Assembly (NCBI RefSeq): GCF_030463535.1
Contig: NC_132878.1
Location: forward strand, 21,441,925-21,505,924
Source of the DNA: Salminus brasiliensis
Taxonomy: Eukaryota; Chordata; Actinopteri; Characiformes; Bryconidae
Direction: 5' to 3'
DNA: 64,000 nt
Both the position numbers and the translations under genes were made by a program. Positions 1-11,204 of the stretch are shown here, one piece after another. Position 1 is the first letter of the stretch, and each line of letters starts with the position of its first letter. The notes beneath the pieces are model-generated. The model did not search any database, had not been told where the DNA came from, and saw nothing but the letters and a program-made list of their open reading frames with translations.

Positions 1-2230
1 AAAAAAATAGCATAGGAAAAAAAGCACCAGTCCAGCATAACTCATCTTAGACCCATCATACATACCCTAAACCACATCAACAAGTCTGCATAGTCTTAAA
101 GAAGGTTTATGGGAACTTTTTAAGCATGTTGAAAGAACCTGAACATTTGTGAATTTTGTATTTTGTATTTGTAAAGTTAGTAGACTATTGACTTCTAGCA
201 TACATTTCATTTGTGAACAACCCATTCTTTTGACAATAAACACATGACACAGAGTAAGAAAATGATTGACAGTCCCAATATAACAGAATGATGCATCAAA
301 CGTCAACTGTCTACCTCATCAGCTCATTAGCAAGTGCTTCATGACTGGAATTCAGAGTGTTAGAAGAGTAGTATTGGCAACTCAGCTAATGGTAGTGCTT
401 GTCTAGCCAATGTTACAAAGTTATTTGGAAAATGAATGAAAATTTAATTAAGGGGGGAAAATGACAAAATTAATATCAGGGAAAAAATGGTAAACTTAAA
501 TGAGACGGAGAGTTAATTTATCGATTTAGAAGCAATGGGAAAAACAGTGACGGCAACAGATTTTTTGGCTCAAGTCATGTAGTAGGAATGAGAGTTAACC
601 ATTTGGCACTGCATTCTCTTAGATCTGTTTTCTTTAGTTGTTCACAATTAGCCTGAAGGAGAAGAGAAGCAAAAGGTGTGTCCAAAGCTTGTTAGCATTG
701 ATTATGCTCCCTTACCTGTGCTGAGTTGCTGGTTTTCATATTGTGGCAAGGGCACAGAAACTTGTTTAGATGGAGTGTGAAGGGCAGTGAGTAGCTGCAA
801 TTTGTTCGCTTATTTGTTGTTGTAGCCAATTAGTTGTCTACAATTGTTACTATGATGTTGTAGTTGTAACATCATATCAAAATGGTGCTTTGCTGTTGCC
901 AGTATAAAAAGTACCTCACGTAGTCTTCGCTAGTTGGGTGGGGAAGAAGGATTGTCTGTCAAATGCAGTTAATCTTATAAATACTGCATTAGCGTTTGCT
1001 CATGATTTACTTAATCCGATAGCCTGGATGGGGCTGGTGGAAAGATAACGTCATTCATTAATGACTTTGACAGCTTTAATTTCAGTGCCTTTGGAATGTC
1101 TGGGGTTTGTGAAGATTCATGTGGTTCATATCACTGAGTTATTGTTTAATAAATGGAAGTGCAGGGTTGGAGTGAATTAGACCTCATCCAAGACCTCGTT
1201 TGCCTATATCGCACAGTTGCTTTATGAGCTTCACTGACCCCGGTCCTGCGGACAGCCGCTGAGTGAGCGAGTCTGTTTCCCCTATTGACTTGCCACCTTT
1301 AGATTTAGGTTGTGCTTCCAGCAAATATAATGCAGCCCTTAAAGACAATCACAGTAGGCCATGCTAATCGGTTTAAGATGAATGACTGTGGGCTCCTGCT
1401 AGTATGTCATTAAGTGCCACTAAATATTCTGAATGTGTGTGTGGTCATGTGCATGCAATAGCAAACAGTTTGTGTGTTTGTCAGCGGGCGAATATGTATG
1501 TGTCTGAACACTCAGTTCCAGGCTACAGCTTTGCATAATAGAAACTGAGTCACTCTTTGGATGTCAGCTGGAAGGACTATTGTGTGCTAGATTTTGTTGT
1601 GGTGTGACTTTCTCTGCCCTTTCACTTTCTGCAAAGGAAAATCAGCAATTTAAACAGAAGCACAAGCCAAAGCAAAATCTCTGTGTGTCAGCAGGGCCTT
1701 TCCAGACGAAGAAGCGAGACAGAGACAAGAGCGAGAGATAGAAATGAATGGAGTTATGAGCCGTGGCTGTAGCAGACACGCGAAGGCACCTCTGAATGTT
1801 TTATTTATGTCTAAAGAGATGGTGGATGTTCCACCTTTCTCAAAAATGTCAGAGGCTGAATGCATTAAACACTTCTTCTGTCTTCCCAAGGATACATGTC
1901 TCTCACCAGAGGACAAAATCCCCAATACTTACTGAATATAACAGGCCTATGGGGAACATGATCCAATGGGAATAACCCCACATTCAAACTGATACACAGA
2001 TCCCTCCTGTTGAGGCAGGTTCTTAGAAAATGAAAGCAAGATTTGAACTGGCATGCTTGGAAGTCCCTAGGTTTGAACTGGTCAGCTTGAGAAGATGAGG
2101 GTTCTCCAGTCATCAGCTTGATGATAAGCTCTTTAGCACTGTAGTGGAACTATACAAGAGTCAGTAGCATTTGTATTTACATTTCCTTCAGAGTAGTCAC
2201 ATTTAACCTTTCTTCAGAAGGTTCCTGGAT
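1..2230. other. 5' flank with no recognised gene
   Basis: No coding region with credible splice sites or family similarity is visible on either strand. The short open frames here have no recognisable domains. A TATA-like string (gtataaaaag) occurs near 902, but it is more than 1.3 kb from the next start codon and has no supporting context. The stretch just before 2231 would be the promoter and 5' UTR of the Ig gene; I see no clear TATA box or GC box there. Confidence 0.5.
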
Positions 2231-2282
2231 ATGCCGGGCTTGATGCTGAGATTGGTACCGCTGTGTTTTATTGTTCTAAAAG
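2231..2282 (+). CDS. Ig gene exon 1: signal peptide
   Basis: ATG at 2231 opens 17 hydrophobic codons and ends AAAG|GTAGGA in phase 1. The leftover G joins TG at 5335 to make a Val codon. A signal-peptide exon ending in phase 1 is typical of Ig-superfamily genes. The two exons were linked by phase and logic, not by a transcript. Confidence 0.6.
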
Positions 2283-5200
2283 GTAGGACATTGCTCTTGT
2301 TTTAAGTACTACTTTTCATCTTTCACAAGATTTCATATTCAGTCAAGTTACTTAAAGAAACCACATATTACATGGAGGCGTGTTGGTGTTTGAGTGTTTA
2401 AATGTGTGTTGAGATAAATTACAGCCTATATTTTGATCCAGTCCGTTTCCATCAGTATAAATAATTTCAGTCTCATAAATTTAGGATTAGAACAAGCTGG
2501 TAAAATTTCCTGAAATTGGCAAATATGCATATTTGTATGAATACAAATATTAATAGAATATTAATATGTTATAAATATTCAACACTGGGTTGTATTAAGT
2601 GGGTGGATTTCATCAATTTCATCAGTTTACCACCTCTCATCCGCTACACTGAACAACATGTTTTTATTTACAATTATGTGCAGTGTATTTTTCAAACAGT
2701 AACAGGAACAAAATATCATTATCAGGAGGACAATAAAATTATAAGGAGGGTTTCAGTCTAGAAACACATCAGTATGTCATCTTATATACATACAGTTTTA
2801 TGCAAAAATTTTGGCATTGCTGGTCAAATTACATGTTGTTGATTTTCTAAGTGAAAATATGTTATATCCTCTACAGAAAACACTTTTGCACATCCTATTG
2901 ACTAATTACTGTCTATTTGCTGAATTGAAAATTGAAAATGTAAAAAAATAAATGTGGTGTGTGCAAAAGTAATGGGTAATGGCACACTAAATAAGCTATG
3001 TTTTTCATAAAAAAAATGGAAATATGCTATAAAAGTACAGATATTGCCATATTGACTGTTATTTTCTATAAAGAGTTTATTAACTCATTTACACCTGCTT
3101 AGAAAATTACCAAAATGTGTCATTTGACCAGGTGTGCCCAAACCTTTTGCATAACACTGTGGGTTATTGAGATGTTCTGACTTGCTTCTCTGTATTGCCC
3201 CTCATTCAAAATTTACTCTGGCCTGAACCCTACTTATAACTTTATTACCCTCCTTGTATTTTATTTTATTTACATTACAGACCACACAAACATCATAAGT
3301 ATACCATGTCATATTCTGTCCTTTCAGTCTTCATCATCTGGCACTGTGCAAGTTCAGTTTCACACTTTCAACAAGGCAACCATAGGTGAATCACCTGTTA
3401 TTCTTGATCTGATCCACTTACTCAAATATCTAAATACCAACAATACTGCAGCAGTTGGTGTCTAGCCAGCAAAAAAATATTAACAGTGCCATAATTCACT
3501 GAGACATCATCATGACTGCGGAGGAGGTAAGCCAGACACAGAACTGTCTTGGCTCATATAGATGCTACATGGAAAAGGCCATTATAACATTTTCAAATAA
3601 CATTAGTTCCGAGAGGATAAAATTAAACAGATATTCAGAGTCAGTGTTTGGAATCATTAGATCATTTTATATACAGTTTTATGTAGTGATTTTGACCAAA
3701 AAACATGTTTTTAACTGTAAATAAGTTCACCTCATCTAGAGAGACACACTTTTGAACATTCTAAAGCAAAGGTGGGCAATTGGGGCCGGAGTCCAGCACA
3801 GTCTACTGATTTCTCTGCTCCAACAGACCTGCTAAACCTGGCAATTAACATGTGCACTGCAACAGGTGTGCAATAGGCAACAGGTGTGCCTGAGCAAGAA
3901 AAGAAAAAATAACTGTCCTGTTACTGTACAAATACTTAATTTAATATTACGCAAAACATCATTGAATGTAGTTCAATCCAACAATAAGGACATATTTTGT
4001 ATGCATATTTGATTGTTTTCCCAATATATTAAATTAATCAAAAATAAATACAATAATTTTGCAGCAAATCAACAGAAGGTGGAATTTGAATTTGTTCCTG
4101 CATACGACTCATGTAAACACATGTAAACAATCTCTGTTCTGATTAGCTGTCCTATATTGTGCCTCATTATAAATGTAGTCTGGACTGATACACCCCTTAA
4201 AAAGGCTGTACAGTAAATAGATGAATACAGAGCCTTAAAAAAACGATGTGCACTGACTGATGCACAAAAACAATGATTGTTTATACAGTAACAAGAATCT
4301 AAGTTATATAAAACATAGTTTTTAAAAATAGTTGAATAAATGTTAGTGTCATTTTTTATGACATCACAAAAACAACTATTAATTTAAAATTAATGGTACA
4401 TCTTTAATAATGTTTACATACCTAATCAAACTCTTATTTCCCTAGAAATGAAACGTGTTTAATTGTATGTAAATTGTATTTTAAATTGTTTAAAAATTGT
4501 GTTTTAGTTTGTTGAAAAGTTTTTTCTGACTCAGTTCCATTGGTACCACACATTTATTATATTTATTTTTAATACTTAAGTGTGTTTGTTTAAATGCAGA
4601 TACATTTAGACTCAAGCATCTTTATGGCTCCATCCCCTTACTTGAGCACCCTCCACTGATTATTACCCACCTCAGTGCAAGTTAAAGTTTTCATTGCACA
4701 ATATTGTCAGCTACTTAGCATTTAAATGGGCGAATGCATGAAAAAACATATCTCATGGTGGATGTTCCAGTGCTACTGTGACTCTTGTAAGGCTATTTTT
4801 AATAAAGCTACACCATATGTCCAAATGTATGTAGACACTCCTTCTAATGAATGCATTAAAGCAACATTAGGTTGAACCATGCTTAATGCCAGGTGTGGGC
4901 TATTGGAATGATGTTGATGGTGCTCCATCCAAAATATAAGTATGAGTATACCATGTCATATTCTGTCCTTTCAGTCTTCATCATCTGGCACTGTGCAAGT
5001 TCAGTTTCACACTTTCAACAAGGCAACCATAGGTGAATCACCTGTTATTCTTGATCTGATCCATTTACTCAAATATCTAAATACCAACAATACTGCAGCA
5101 GTTGGTGTCTAGCCAGCAAAAAATTATTAACAGTGCCATAACTTACCGAGACATCATCATGACAACATTAGGTTGAACCATGCTTATTGCCAGGTGTGGG

Positions 5201-7202
5201 CTATTGGAATGATGTTGATGGTGCTTCATCCAAAATTTTTGCAATGAGTTGGAGAGTTGGGTATAAGGTGGGGTGGAGATCATCCAACATCCTGACCTAC
5301 TGACCTATTGCTTTAAATGCACTCTGATCCACAGTGACTGCAATCCAGCTCCACTCCCCTCCAGCCCGGACCCTCTCCATGCCCTGCCGGTATGATTACG
5401 AGGACCAGGGAAGTATCTCCCAGCTCTCGCTGCAGTGGAGAAGCCCCAGCAAGCAACTGCTTTGCCACTTCATCAAACACAAATCCTACAGGAACTGCAC
5501 AGCTGGCTACTCTGTGCTCTACGAGCCAGGGAACGTCACCCTGGTCATCGATGAAGTGAAGGAGGAGGATTTCGGGAGGCACGTGTGCTCCATCAGCAAG
5601 CGGCATGATTTCTCAGACTACAACATCGAGCTTGTGCGGGGGGCAGGTGGGTGCATGAAAATGATGCACGTTTGGTCCCTGCGTAACAGATTTCAGTTAA
5701 TCAACATGAAGCTACAACATTTTAGTTTTTTAGAAGCATCCAAAATGATTCATTGAGATGCAGATGATTCTCAAACAACTCAAAGATGCAGATCATTGAA
5801 TTGTAAATTAATTACAGTAAACGATAATTTAATACATTATTGTTCCAAAACAAGAATCAATCTTTTGATGTTTGGTTCATAAGTTAAATCTTTGTTCTAT
5901 GCTATCTTTATACAAAAAAACCAACTTGTGTTCCTGCTAATAATTAGCATTTATATCTGAACAGAATCTTCAACCACTCCACCAACGGACAAGGAGGAGC
6001 ACGCAGGTATGACTGATGCATTTCCACGGTCTTGAGCTTCTTTTTAAACCTACAGTCACAGGCAAGGGTTTGGGCCCCTAATCAAATTACATGTTTTGCA
6101 ATCCCCTAGACAGAACACTCCTGCACATGTTATTATACATACTATTGTTTATTCACTTAATTTAACACACAGGGGAAAAGAACATACAATTGTTAAGGCC
6201 CATCACATCACACAAAAAAGCTGTTCAGAACCACACTGGGAGTGCCAAACTAGACAAAAAAATCAGACCACGCTTCCCTACTCAGACTGTAAGTGTACTT
6301 TGCTACAGAATAAATGAAACAAAAGCTAACTACTCAAAACGTCCCTGATCAGTCATGAAAAAGTCAAGTAAAGTCAAATTTATTATTTATATATATTTAA
6401 TATATATATCTATTTTATTTTTTTTTTACAAATTTATATATATTATTATATATATACGATTAAATAAATCTAAAACCACAGCCAACTGTCCCAACCTGGG
6501 CCAGTATTAGGTGGTTGCTATAGTATTTTGTGTTGGTGCTAGGTGGTTGCTATGGTATTGGAGTGGGGGCTGGGATGTAGGCTGGTGTAACAGTGCAAAA
6601 CAACAACCAGAACAGAGCTGGTCTGGACGAGGATGGCGGATAAGTGGATCTGGTTCGTTTTTGGAACAGAGGAGCACAGAAATGTGTACCAGATATATTT
6701 GGAGTCCAGAATCCGGATCTGGACTGGATTTGGTCCGTTGTGCAAATGGACCCTGGATCAGATCTGTTTTGCATAATACCATAGATAATATATAGATAAT
6801 AAAACTTTTTGCTATCTGGGCATGCTCTTCCTTTTCAGCCATCTGTGCTCCTGCTTTTAAAGGTAAGGCTCCGTCCCTAATTGCACCAGCCAAGACCCTC
6901 TTGTGGTCAGTGGTCCTCACATGTTCCATGTGACTAAGCATGGAAGTAGACTTCAATGAAGCTGTCAAAGGGCGGGTAAAAGGGGTGTGAGCATTCAAGG
7001 TGTGGGAGAGTTTGGAGCAAAACCGGCACACACTTCACACTGCCTCACAGCCCTTCACCTGTATACCACACTGCTTAAACACCAAAATAACACATTTGCC
7101 ACAATGCTTGGTTTAACAGTTGCTGCTATTTTTGCTGTGCTGCTGCTAAAATGGAGAAGTGGCCAGTGGCAAAGAATTATTTCAAAGAAAATGACATATT
7201 AG
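2231..7202 (+). CDS. Small V-set immunoglobulin-domain membrane or secreted protein, unassigned (spliced gene)
   Basis: Proposed five-exon gene: 2231-2282, 5335-5646, 5965-6006, 6839-6862 and 7120-7202. All introns are phase 1, as is usual for Ig-domain genes, and the joined frame is 170 residues plus stop. Residues 1-20 (MPGLMLRLVPLCFIVLK...) form a signal peptide. Residues about 22-121 are one V-set domain, with B-strand Cys in SMPCRYDY, C-strand Trp in LSLQWRSP and F-strand Cys in DFGRHVC, where His replaces the usual Tyr. Two extra cysteines (LLCHF and YRNCT) could form a second disulphide. N-glycosylation sites are NCT and NVT. A Ser/Thr/Pro stalk follows. The C-terminal segment (VAAIFAVLLL then basic residues) resembles a short membrane anchor but is brief and interrupted upstream by Lys, so exons 4-5 may be wrong. 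It lies 4 kb upstream of nrgn on the same strand. I do not recognise the family; it does not look like VSIG2 or ESAM, which flank NRGN in mammals. Confidence 0.6.
2791..3162. mobile_element. Tc1/mariner-type miniature element, about 370 bp
   Basis: The ends are imperfect inverted repeats of about 40 bp: tacagttttatgcaaaa at the left, and the reverse complement of ttttgcataacactgt at the right, followed inwards by ggtcaaatta / tttgacca. The left end is TA-flanked. There is no transposase frame inside. It lies in intron 1 of the Ig gene. Related ends occur near 6051, 7646 and 23836. Confidence 0.65.
3298..3516. repeat. 219-bp duplicated unit, copy 1
   Basis: The stretch from agtataccatgtcat to catcatcatgac recurs almost unchanged at 4945-5163, with only a handful of substitutions or single-base indels. 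No coding sense or terminal inverted repeats are evident in the unit. Confidence 0.9.
3769..3905. repeat. Dispersed teleost repeat (aaggtgggcaat type)
   Basis: The segment opens with aaaggtgggcaattggggcc, which resembles a repeat found widely in fish genomes. It is non-coding. The family assignment is from memory and unverified. Confidence 0.4.
4809..5334. mobile_element. Family A non-autonomous TIR element, copy 1, interrupted by the 219-bp unit
   Basis: The left end (tacaccatatgtccaaatg, TA-flanked) and internal blocks (aatgaatgcatt, atgccaggtgtgggcta, gatcatccaacatcctgacc) match the other family A copies in this window. A block of about 75 bp (4862-4937) is repeated at 5164-5243, on either side of the 219-bp insert. 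The element's right part runs into the acceptor of the Ig V-set exon, where its end is lost. Confidence 0.7.
4945..5163. repeat. 219-bp duplicated unit, copy 2
   Basis: This is a near-identical copy of 3298-3516, in the same orientation, placed inside a family A element. The host element's sequence is duplicated on both sides. Confidence 0.9.
5335..5646 (+). CDS. Ig gene exon 2: V-set domain
   Basis: The exon of 312 bp is bounded by tgatccacag|TG and GGCAG|GTGGGT, phase 1 at both ends. It encodes a complete V-set fold with both core cysteines and the core tryptophan. Its GC content is clearly higher than its flanks, as expected for coding sequence. The 3' splice site looks transposon-derived (see findings). 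Confidence 0.85.
5965..6006 (+). CDS. Ig gene exon 3: Ser/Thr/Pro stalk
   Basis: The 42-bp exon lies between tctgaacag|AA and CACGCAG|GTATGA, with phase 1 on both sides. It encodes ESSTTPPTDKEEHA, a stalk-like, probably O-glycosylated segment. The reading frame is kept from exon 2. Confidence 0.55.
6839..6862 (+). CDS. Ig gene exon 4 (tentative)
   Basis: A 24-bp exon with a strong acceptor (ctcttccttttcag) and a perfect donor (AAAG|GTAAGG), phase 1-1, encodes AICAPAFK. It is very short and lies in sequence flanked by transposon-type ends, so it may be a chance match. Confidence 0.4.
7120..7202 (+). CDS. Ig gene exon 5: short hydrophobic C-terminus (tentative)
   Basis: After a weak acceptor (ggtttaacag), the frame continues VAAIFAVLLLKW followed by a basic tail and TAG at 7200-7202. 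The hydrophobic run is only about ten residues, short for a membrane helix. The real last exon may be elsewhere. Confidence 0.35.
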
Positions 7203-7674
7203 TGTCACTATGGCAAGTTAAAGCTGCCTTATCTTTCTCAGAATTTTTAGATGCATGACCTCCCAAAACCACTTCAATCCTGATAAATAAAAAGATTGTA
7301 TGTTCCACTCACACATCTCCAGTTTTGGTTGGTTTATGCGAGGAACGACACAAACAAGGCGGTGCAAGTGCAAGTAATGGGGCAGGGCTAGATGATGCAT
7401 TCCAACTGCCTACTAATAGAAAAAAGGGTAAAAGTCAAGCAGACTGAAAAATCCTCAATGCATATCCAGTTGGGAGACAGCAAAACAAATCCTACATGCC
7501 TACCCGTAACCTAATTCAGCATATACACACAACCTGTGTCTAAAATGTGCAGGAAATACCTAATACATACTGTACATGTGTTTTTATTTATTTTCCCTTG
7601 AAAAATCATTTGAAAATGGGTGCCCAAACATTTGCTTTAGACTGTATATCCTTACAACATGTGCCTTTAACTAC

Positions 7675-7900
7675 TGGTCACTTTATAAGCTCCACTTGTA
7701 TTTTATGTAGGTGTACCATTACAGACTGTACAGTTCCCAACTCACTCCTGCCTTCAGCTCATTTATTTGGGCAGTGAATATTCTCAGCACAGTGGTGACT
7801 CAGACATGGTAGTGTGTGAGTGTATTAGTGTGTGAGTGTTTGGTAATAGTGTCTCAGGCACAGTGGAGTGTCTGGAGTTTTTTTTTACACACACGTTAGT
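7675..7900. repeat. Dispersed teleost repeat (actggtcactttat / tgtaggtgtaccattacagactgta type)
   Basis: Strings such as actggtcactttataa and gtaggtgtaccattacag match a repeat I recognise as common in fish. No coding content is seen. Confidence 0.45.
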
Positions 7901-8656
7901 GTCCAGCAATGGCTTTTTTGGTCAAAAGCTGACCACTGATGAAGTGGTGATTCAAAGGTTTCTATAAAGCACTAAAATTGGTTCTTCGAGTCGTAACAAT
8001 AGTTGAATACGTTTATAGAACCCTTAAAGAACCCTTTTTAAGGGTGTGGGCTACAGTCTCTAACTGCACACCAGCCAGGCGGAGCTACAGTGTAGGTGTT
8101 TCCTATAAAGCGGCCACATGCTGTAGGTAAATGCTGTACTTTTTGCAGTCAGTGATGCTAAGATGTTGTTGTTCTGTCTTCCCTGAGGGTATGCACAAGA
8201 CCGTCTTCTCCTGCTTGGATGCAGTTTGTTTGTGTCTATCTTTGGCTGCTGAGAAGGCAATATGTTCATCATTACTGAAATGACTGAATGAATGAATTTT
8301 AGACTAGCTTCACATCTGACTTTGCAGTAAAGGTTCATTAAATACATGTTTTAAATATCATATTTAATTCACTACAGCATGAAGGTGTTGGACTTATGAC
8401 TGCATTTATTACATTTAGCCACTAGATGACAGTATATACATGTACATGCATGTTACGCCTGTCTGTGTTTCTGTGTTTGGAAATCCTGCCTTCAATAAAC
8501 AGCTTAAAAGGTTGAAGCCAGGCCCAGAGTCAATGATGTGATGTTTTTTTTTTTTTTATGTTCGTCAAATAGATTTTATGCCTGACGGCTTATTTCAAAC
8601 CAGGAGGCAGGTCTGTGGCTCAAGCTAGAAAACACAAAGGCCTTGTGTTTAGGTGT

Positions 8657-8670
8657 GTGTGCATGCACAC
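8657..8670. repeat. 14-bp perfect palindrome gtgtgcatgcacac
   Basis: A perfect self-complementary string lies directly before tatataaaaac. It could be mistaken for a core promoter, but no transcript start or exon follows. Confidence 0.4.
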
Positions 8671-9372
8671 TATATAAAAACACTGACTGACAGGTACAAT
8701 GATGCATTAAATATTAAAGAGAATTATATTTCACATTAAAAACAAATCACCACCCACCTAGTGTGTACACCATACACCGGAAAAGACTGTGACCTGTACT
8801 GACCTGTGCAATTGTGCTGCAGCAACACACACATTGACGCACACGCAGGCTCCTGGAGCTCTGGAGTCCCACGTCTCCCTAATCATCATTTCCTAGGAAG
8901 GTCAACGTCGAGTCATGAAGCTGAGACCTCAGGCAAAAAAATACAGTGGAGCCCTCTGGAGGACGGAAGGAGGAGGTAAAAGGAAAAATGCTCTAAAGAA
9001 TGAAAAATTGAGAGTTCTACAGCTTTTATACGGTGGTTCTGCACAGTGATGGGAACAGGGAAGGGCTAGGACATTGTTACAAACATACGTTATAAACATC
9101 TGCAGATTCTTTCGCCAAAAAATGTAGTCCCATCAGCTTAGAGTTAAGCAGCCATTGTTACTTAGCAACTGGTGGTCAGGGGTGTAAAGTGTGCTGGGGG
9201 AAAATGGGGGCTTATGTCACAAGAATCATCTTATTTACATATCTCCACCCATGCAGCCTACTGCAGTTCAGTCCTGATCATAGAGTGCTTTCTGAATGAG
9301 GAAGAACAGCCAATCAGAACAGAGCTCATTTATTTTATTATCAGTCTTAAAGGCACAGTAACTGAAACAGTA

Positions 9373-9374
<2 letters not shown>

Positions 9375-9438
<64 letters not shown>
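9375..9438. repeat. (TA)n microsatellite
   Basis: About 64 bp of uninterrupted TA dinucleotide repeat. Confidence 0.98.
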
Positions 9439-9443
<5 letters not shown>

Positions 9444-9639
9444 TGAAAGATAAAACCACACATATGTTATAAGTAGACCTCACAGAAAAAAAACATACAA
9501 TAAAAATGTTGGATATGGGCTCTTTAAAAAAGGCTCAGTAGTTAACTAGTTAATACTCGGTTAGGTTAATTATTAGTGACTGAATAAATAGTGTCAGACA
9601 TGGCTCACTTAGGCATATTCTTCTTGTGCGGGGCACAAG

Positions 9640-9971
9640 TTTAAGCGTTTTTTATCAGTCAAAGACTCTAGTCCACATCTCCAAACTCATTTTCTTAAGA
9701 AGACTCCAGGTATGCTACCACCTCCAATGAGTCCAATGACTCCAATTAGCTTTTTTGAGATCATTAACTCAAGAGTTCACATACTTTATCCACTAGCACT
9801 ATAAGGTTTTTATGGTTGTTCTCAATGAATGATCCGATTTTTGTTTTTATTTTAGACACATTATTTTTCTTCAATACTTGGCTTGACTTGGATGAGGACC
9901 AGATCATATTTTATGACAAAATAATCAAACCATAACATTCCGAAGGGTTCACACACTTTCTTGCCACTGTA
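9640..9971. mobile_element. 3' part of a Tc1-like transposon, 5'-truncated
   Basis: The end gggttcacacactttcttgc then cactgta, with the preceding ttcacatactttatccact and gatgaggaccagatc blocks, resembles the 3' non-coding end of a common fish Tc1-like element. No matching left end was found nearby and the transposase is absent. Confidence 0.55.
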
Positions 9972-10029
9972 GATAGAGTGGTATCAGACACAGGAAAATA
10001 AGAGCAAGTATAAAGCGCTTGAAGTGTGG

Positions 10030-11045
10030 AGTTTAGCGGAGTGATAGAAAGAAGCTGATAGAAATAAAAGAGTTGATAAAAAGAAACGAGTTGATGAAAA
10101 GAAATGAATTGATAGAAAGAAATGAATTGATAGAAAGAAGCTGATAGAAATAAAAGAGTTGATAAAAAGAAACGAGTTGATGAAAAGAAATGAATTGATA
10201 GAAAGAAATGAATTGATAGAAAGAAGCTGATAGAAATAAAAGAGTTGATAGAAAGAAGCTGTTAGAAAGAAAAGAGTTGATAGAAAGAAGCTGATAGAAA
10301 TAAGAGTTGATAGAAAAAAAGAGTTGATAGAAATGAGCTGATAGAAATAAGAGTTGATAGAAAAAAATGAGTTGATAGAAATGAGCTGATAGAAATAAGA
10401 GTTGATAGAAAAAAATGAGTTGATAGAAAGAAGCTGATAGAAAGAAATGAGTTGATAGAAATGAGCTGATAGAAACAAGAGTTGATAGAAAGAAAAGAGT
10501 TGATAGAAAGAAGCTGATAGAAAAAATTAGTTAATAGAAATGAGCTGATAGAAATAAGAGTTGATAGAAAGAAGCTGATAGAAAGAATGAGTTAATAGAA
10601 ATGAGCTGATAGAAATAAAAGAGTTGATAGAAAGAAGCTGATAGAAAGAATGAGTTAATAGAAATGAGCTGATAGAAATAAAAGAGTTGATAGAAAGAAG
10701 CTGATGGAAAGAATGAGTTAATAGAAATGAGCTGATAGAAATAAAAGAGTTGATAGAAAGAAGCTGATAGAAATAAATGAGTTGATGAAAAGAAATAAGT
10801 TGATAGAAAGAAGCTGATAGAAATAAAAGAGTTGATAGAAAGAAAAGAGTTGATAAAAAAAGAAATGAGTTGATGAAAAGAAATGAGTTGATAGAAAGAA
10901 GCTGATAGAAATAAAATAGTTGATAAATCGAAATGAGTTGATAGAAAGAAATTAGTTGATAGAAATGAGCTTATAAAAATGACTTGATATAAAGAAATGA
11001 GCTGATATAAAGAAATGAGCTGATATAAAGAAATGAGCTGGCTTG
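10030..11045. repeat. About 1-kb GATAGAAA minisatellite upstream of nrgn
   Basis: Tandem units of about 16 bp alternate (gagttgatagaaagaa and gctgatagaaataaaa), giving a composite period near 32 bp. Small indels and unit variants (gatgaaaagaaa, gataaaaaga) occur throughout. The repeat lacks stop codons on the - strand, so it yields two long low-complexity open frames (9984-10478 and 10531-11055, rich in F, S, I, N, Y, Q, L) that I regard as artefacts. It ends about 380 bp before the nrgn start codon. Confidence 0.95.
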
Positions 11046-11204
11046 ATTTTAGCATTCTACACCATTAAATATAATGGAAATGTGTTTAAATGAGATTACA
11101 GCACCGGAGCAACCTAAACTTGTGGCTTGCAGTGACCAAACCCAAAAAAATAAAGTTGGAGTTGTACAAGTCTGTCTGTCTGTCAGTAGTGGAAGTGTCC
11201 GTTG

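Larger units (their letters stand above)
6051..7646. mobile_element. Region bounded by Tc1-type inverted ends
   Basis: The left end tacagtcacaggcaagggtt and the reverse complement of the right end (gcccaaacatttgctttagactgta region) are inverted-repeat-like and related to the 2791-3162 element. The interval is 1.6 kb but shows no transposase. It contains an AT-rich tract (6385-6450) and a ggtggttgctatggtatt-type repeat (6509-6570). It may be one internally replaced element or two separate end fragments. Confidence 0.4.

Noticed and set aside
3512-3536. ATG followed by four codons and a good GTAAGC donor, resembling a small first exon
   Set aside because: It straddles the end of the 219-bp repeat and no downstream exon in matching phase is evident; the signal exon at 2231 fits the Ig gene better.
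8664-8685. TATA-box-like tatataaaaac after a palindrome
   Set aside because: No exon, CpG enrichment or conserved start follows, and the region is full of repeats.
9984-11055. Two long minus-strand open frames (164 and 174 codons) rich in Phe, Ser, Ile, Asn, Tyr
   Set aside because: They are translations of the GATAGAAA minisatellite, which happens to lack stops on that strand. There is no complexity, start context or domain.
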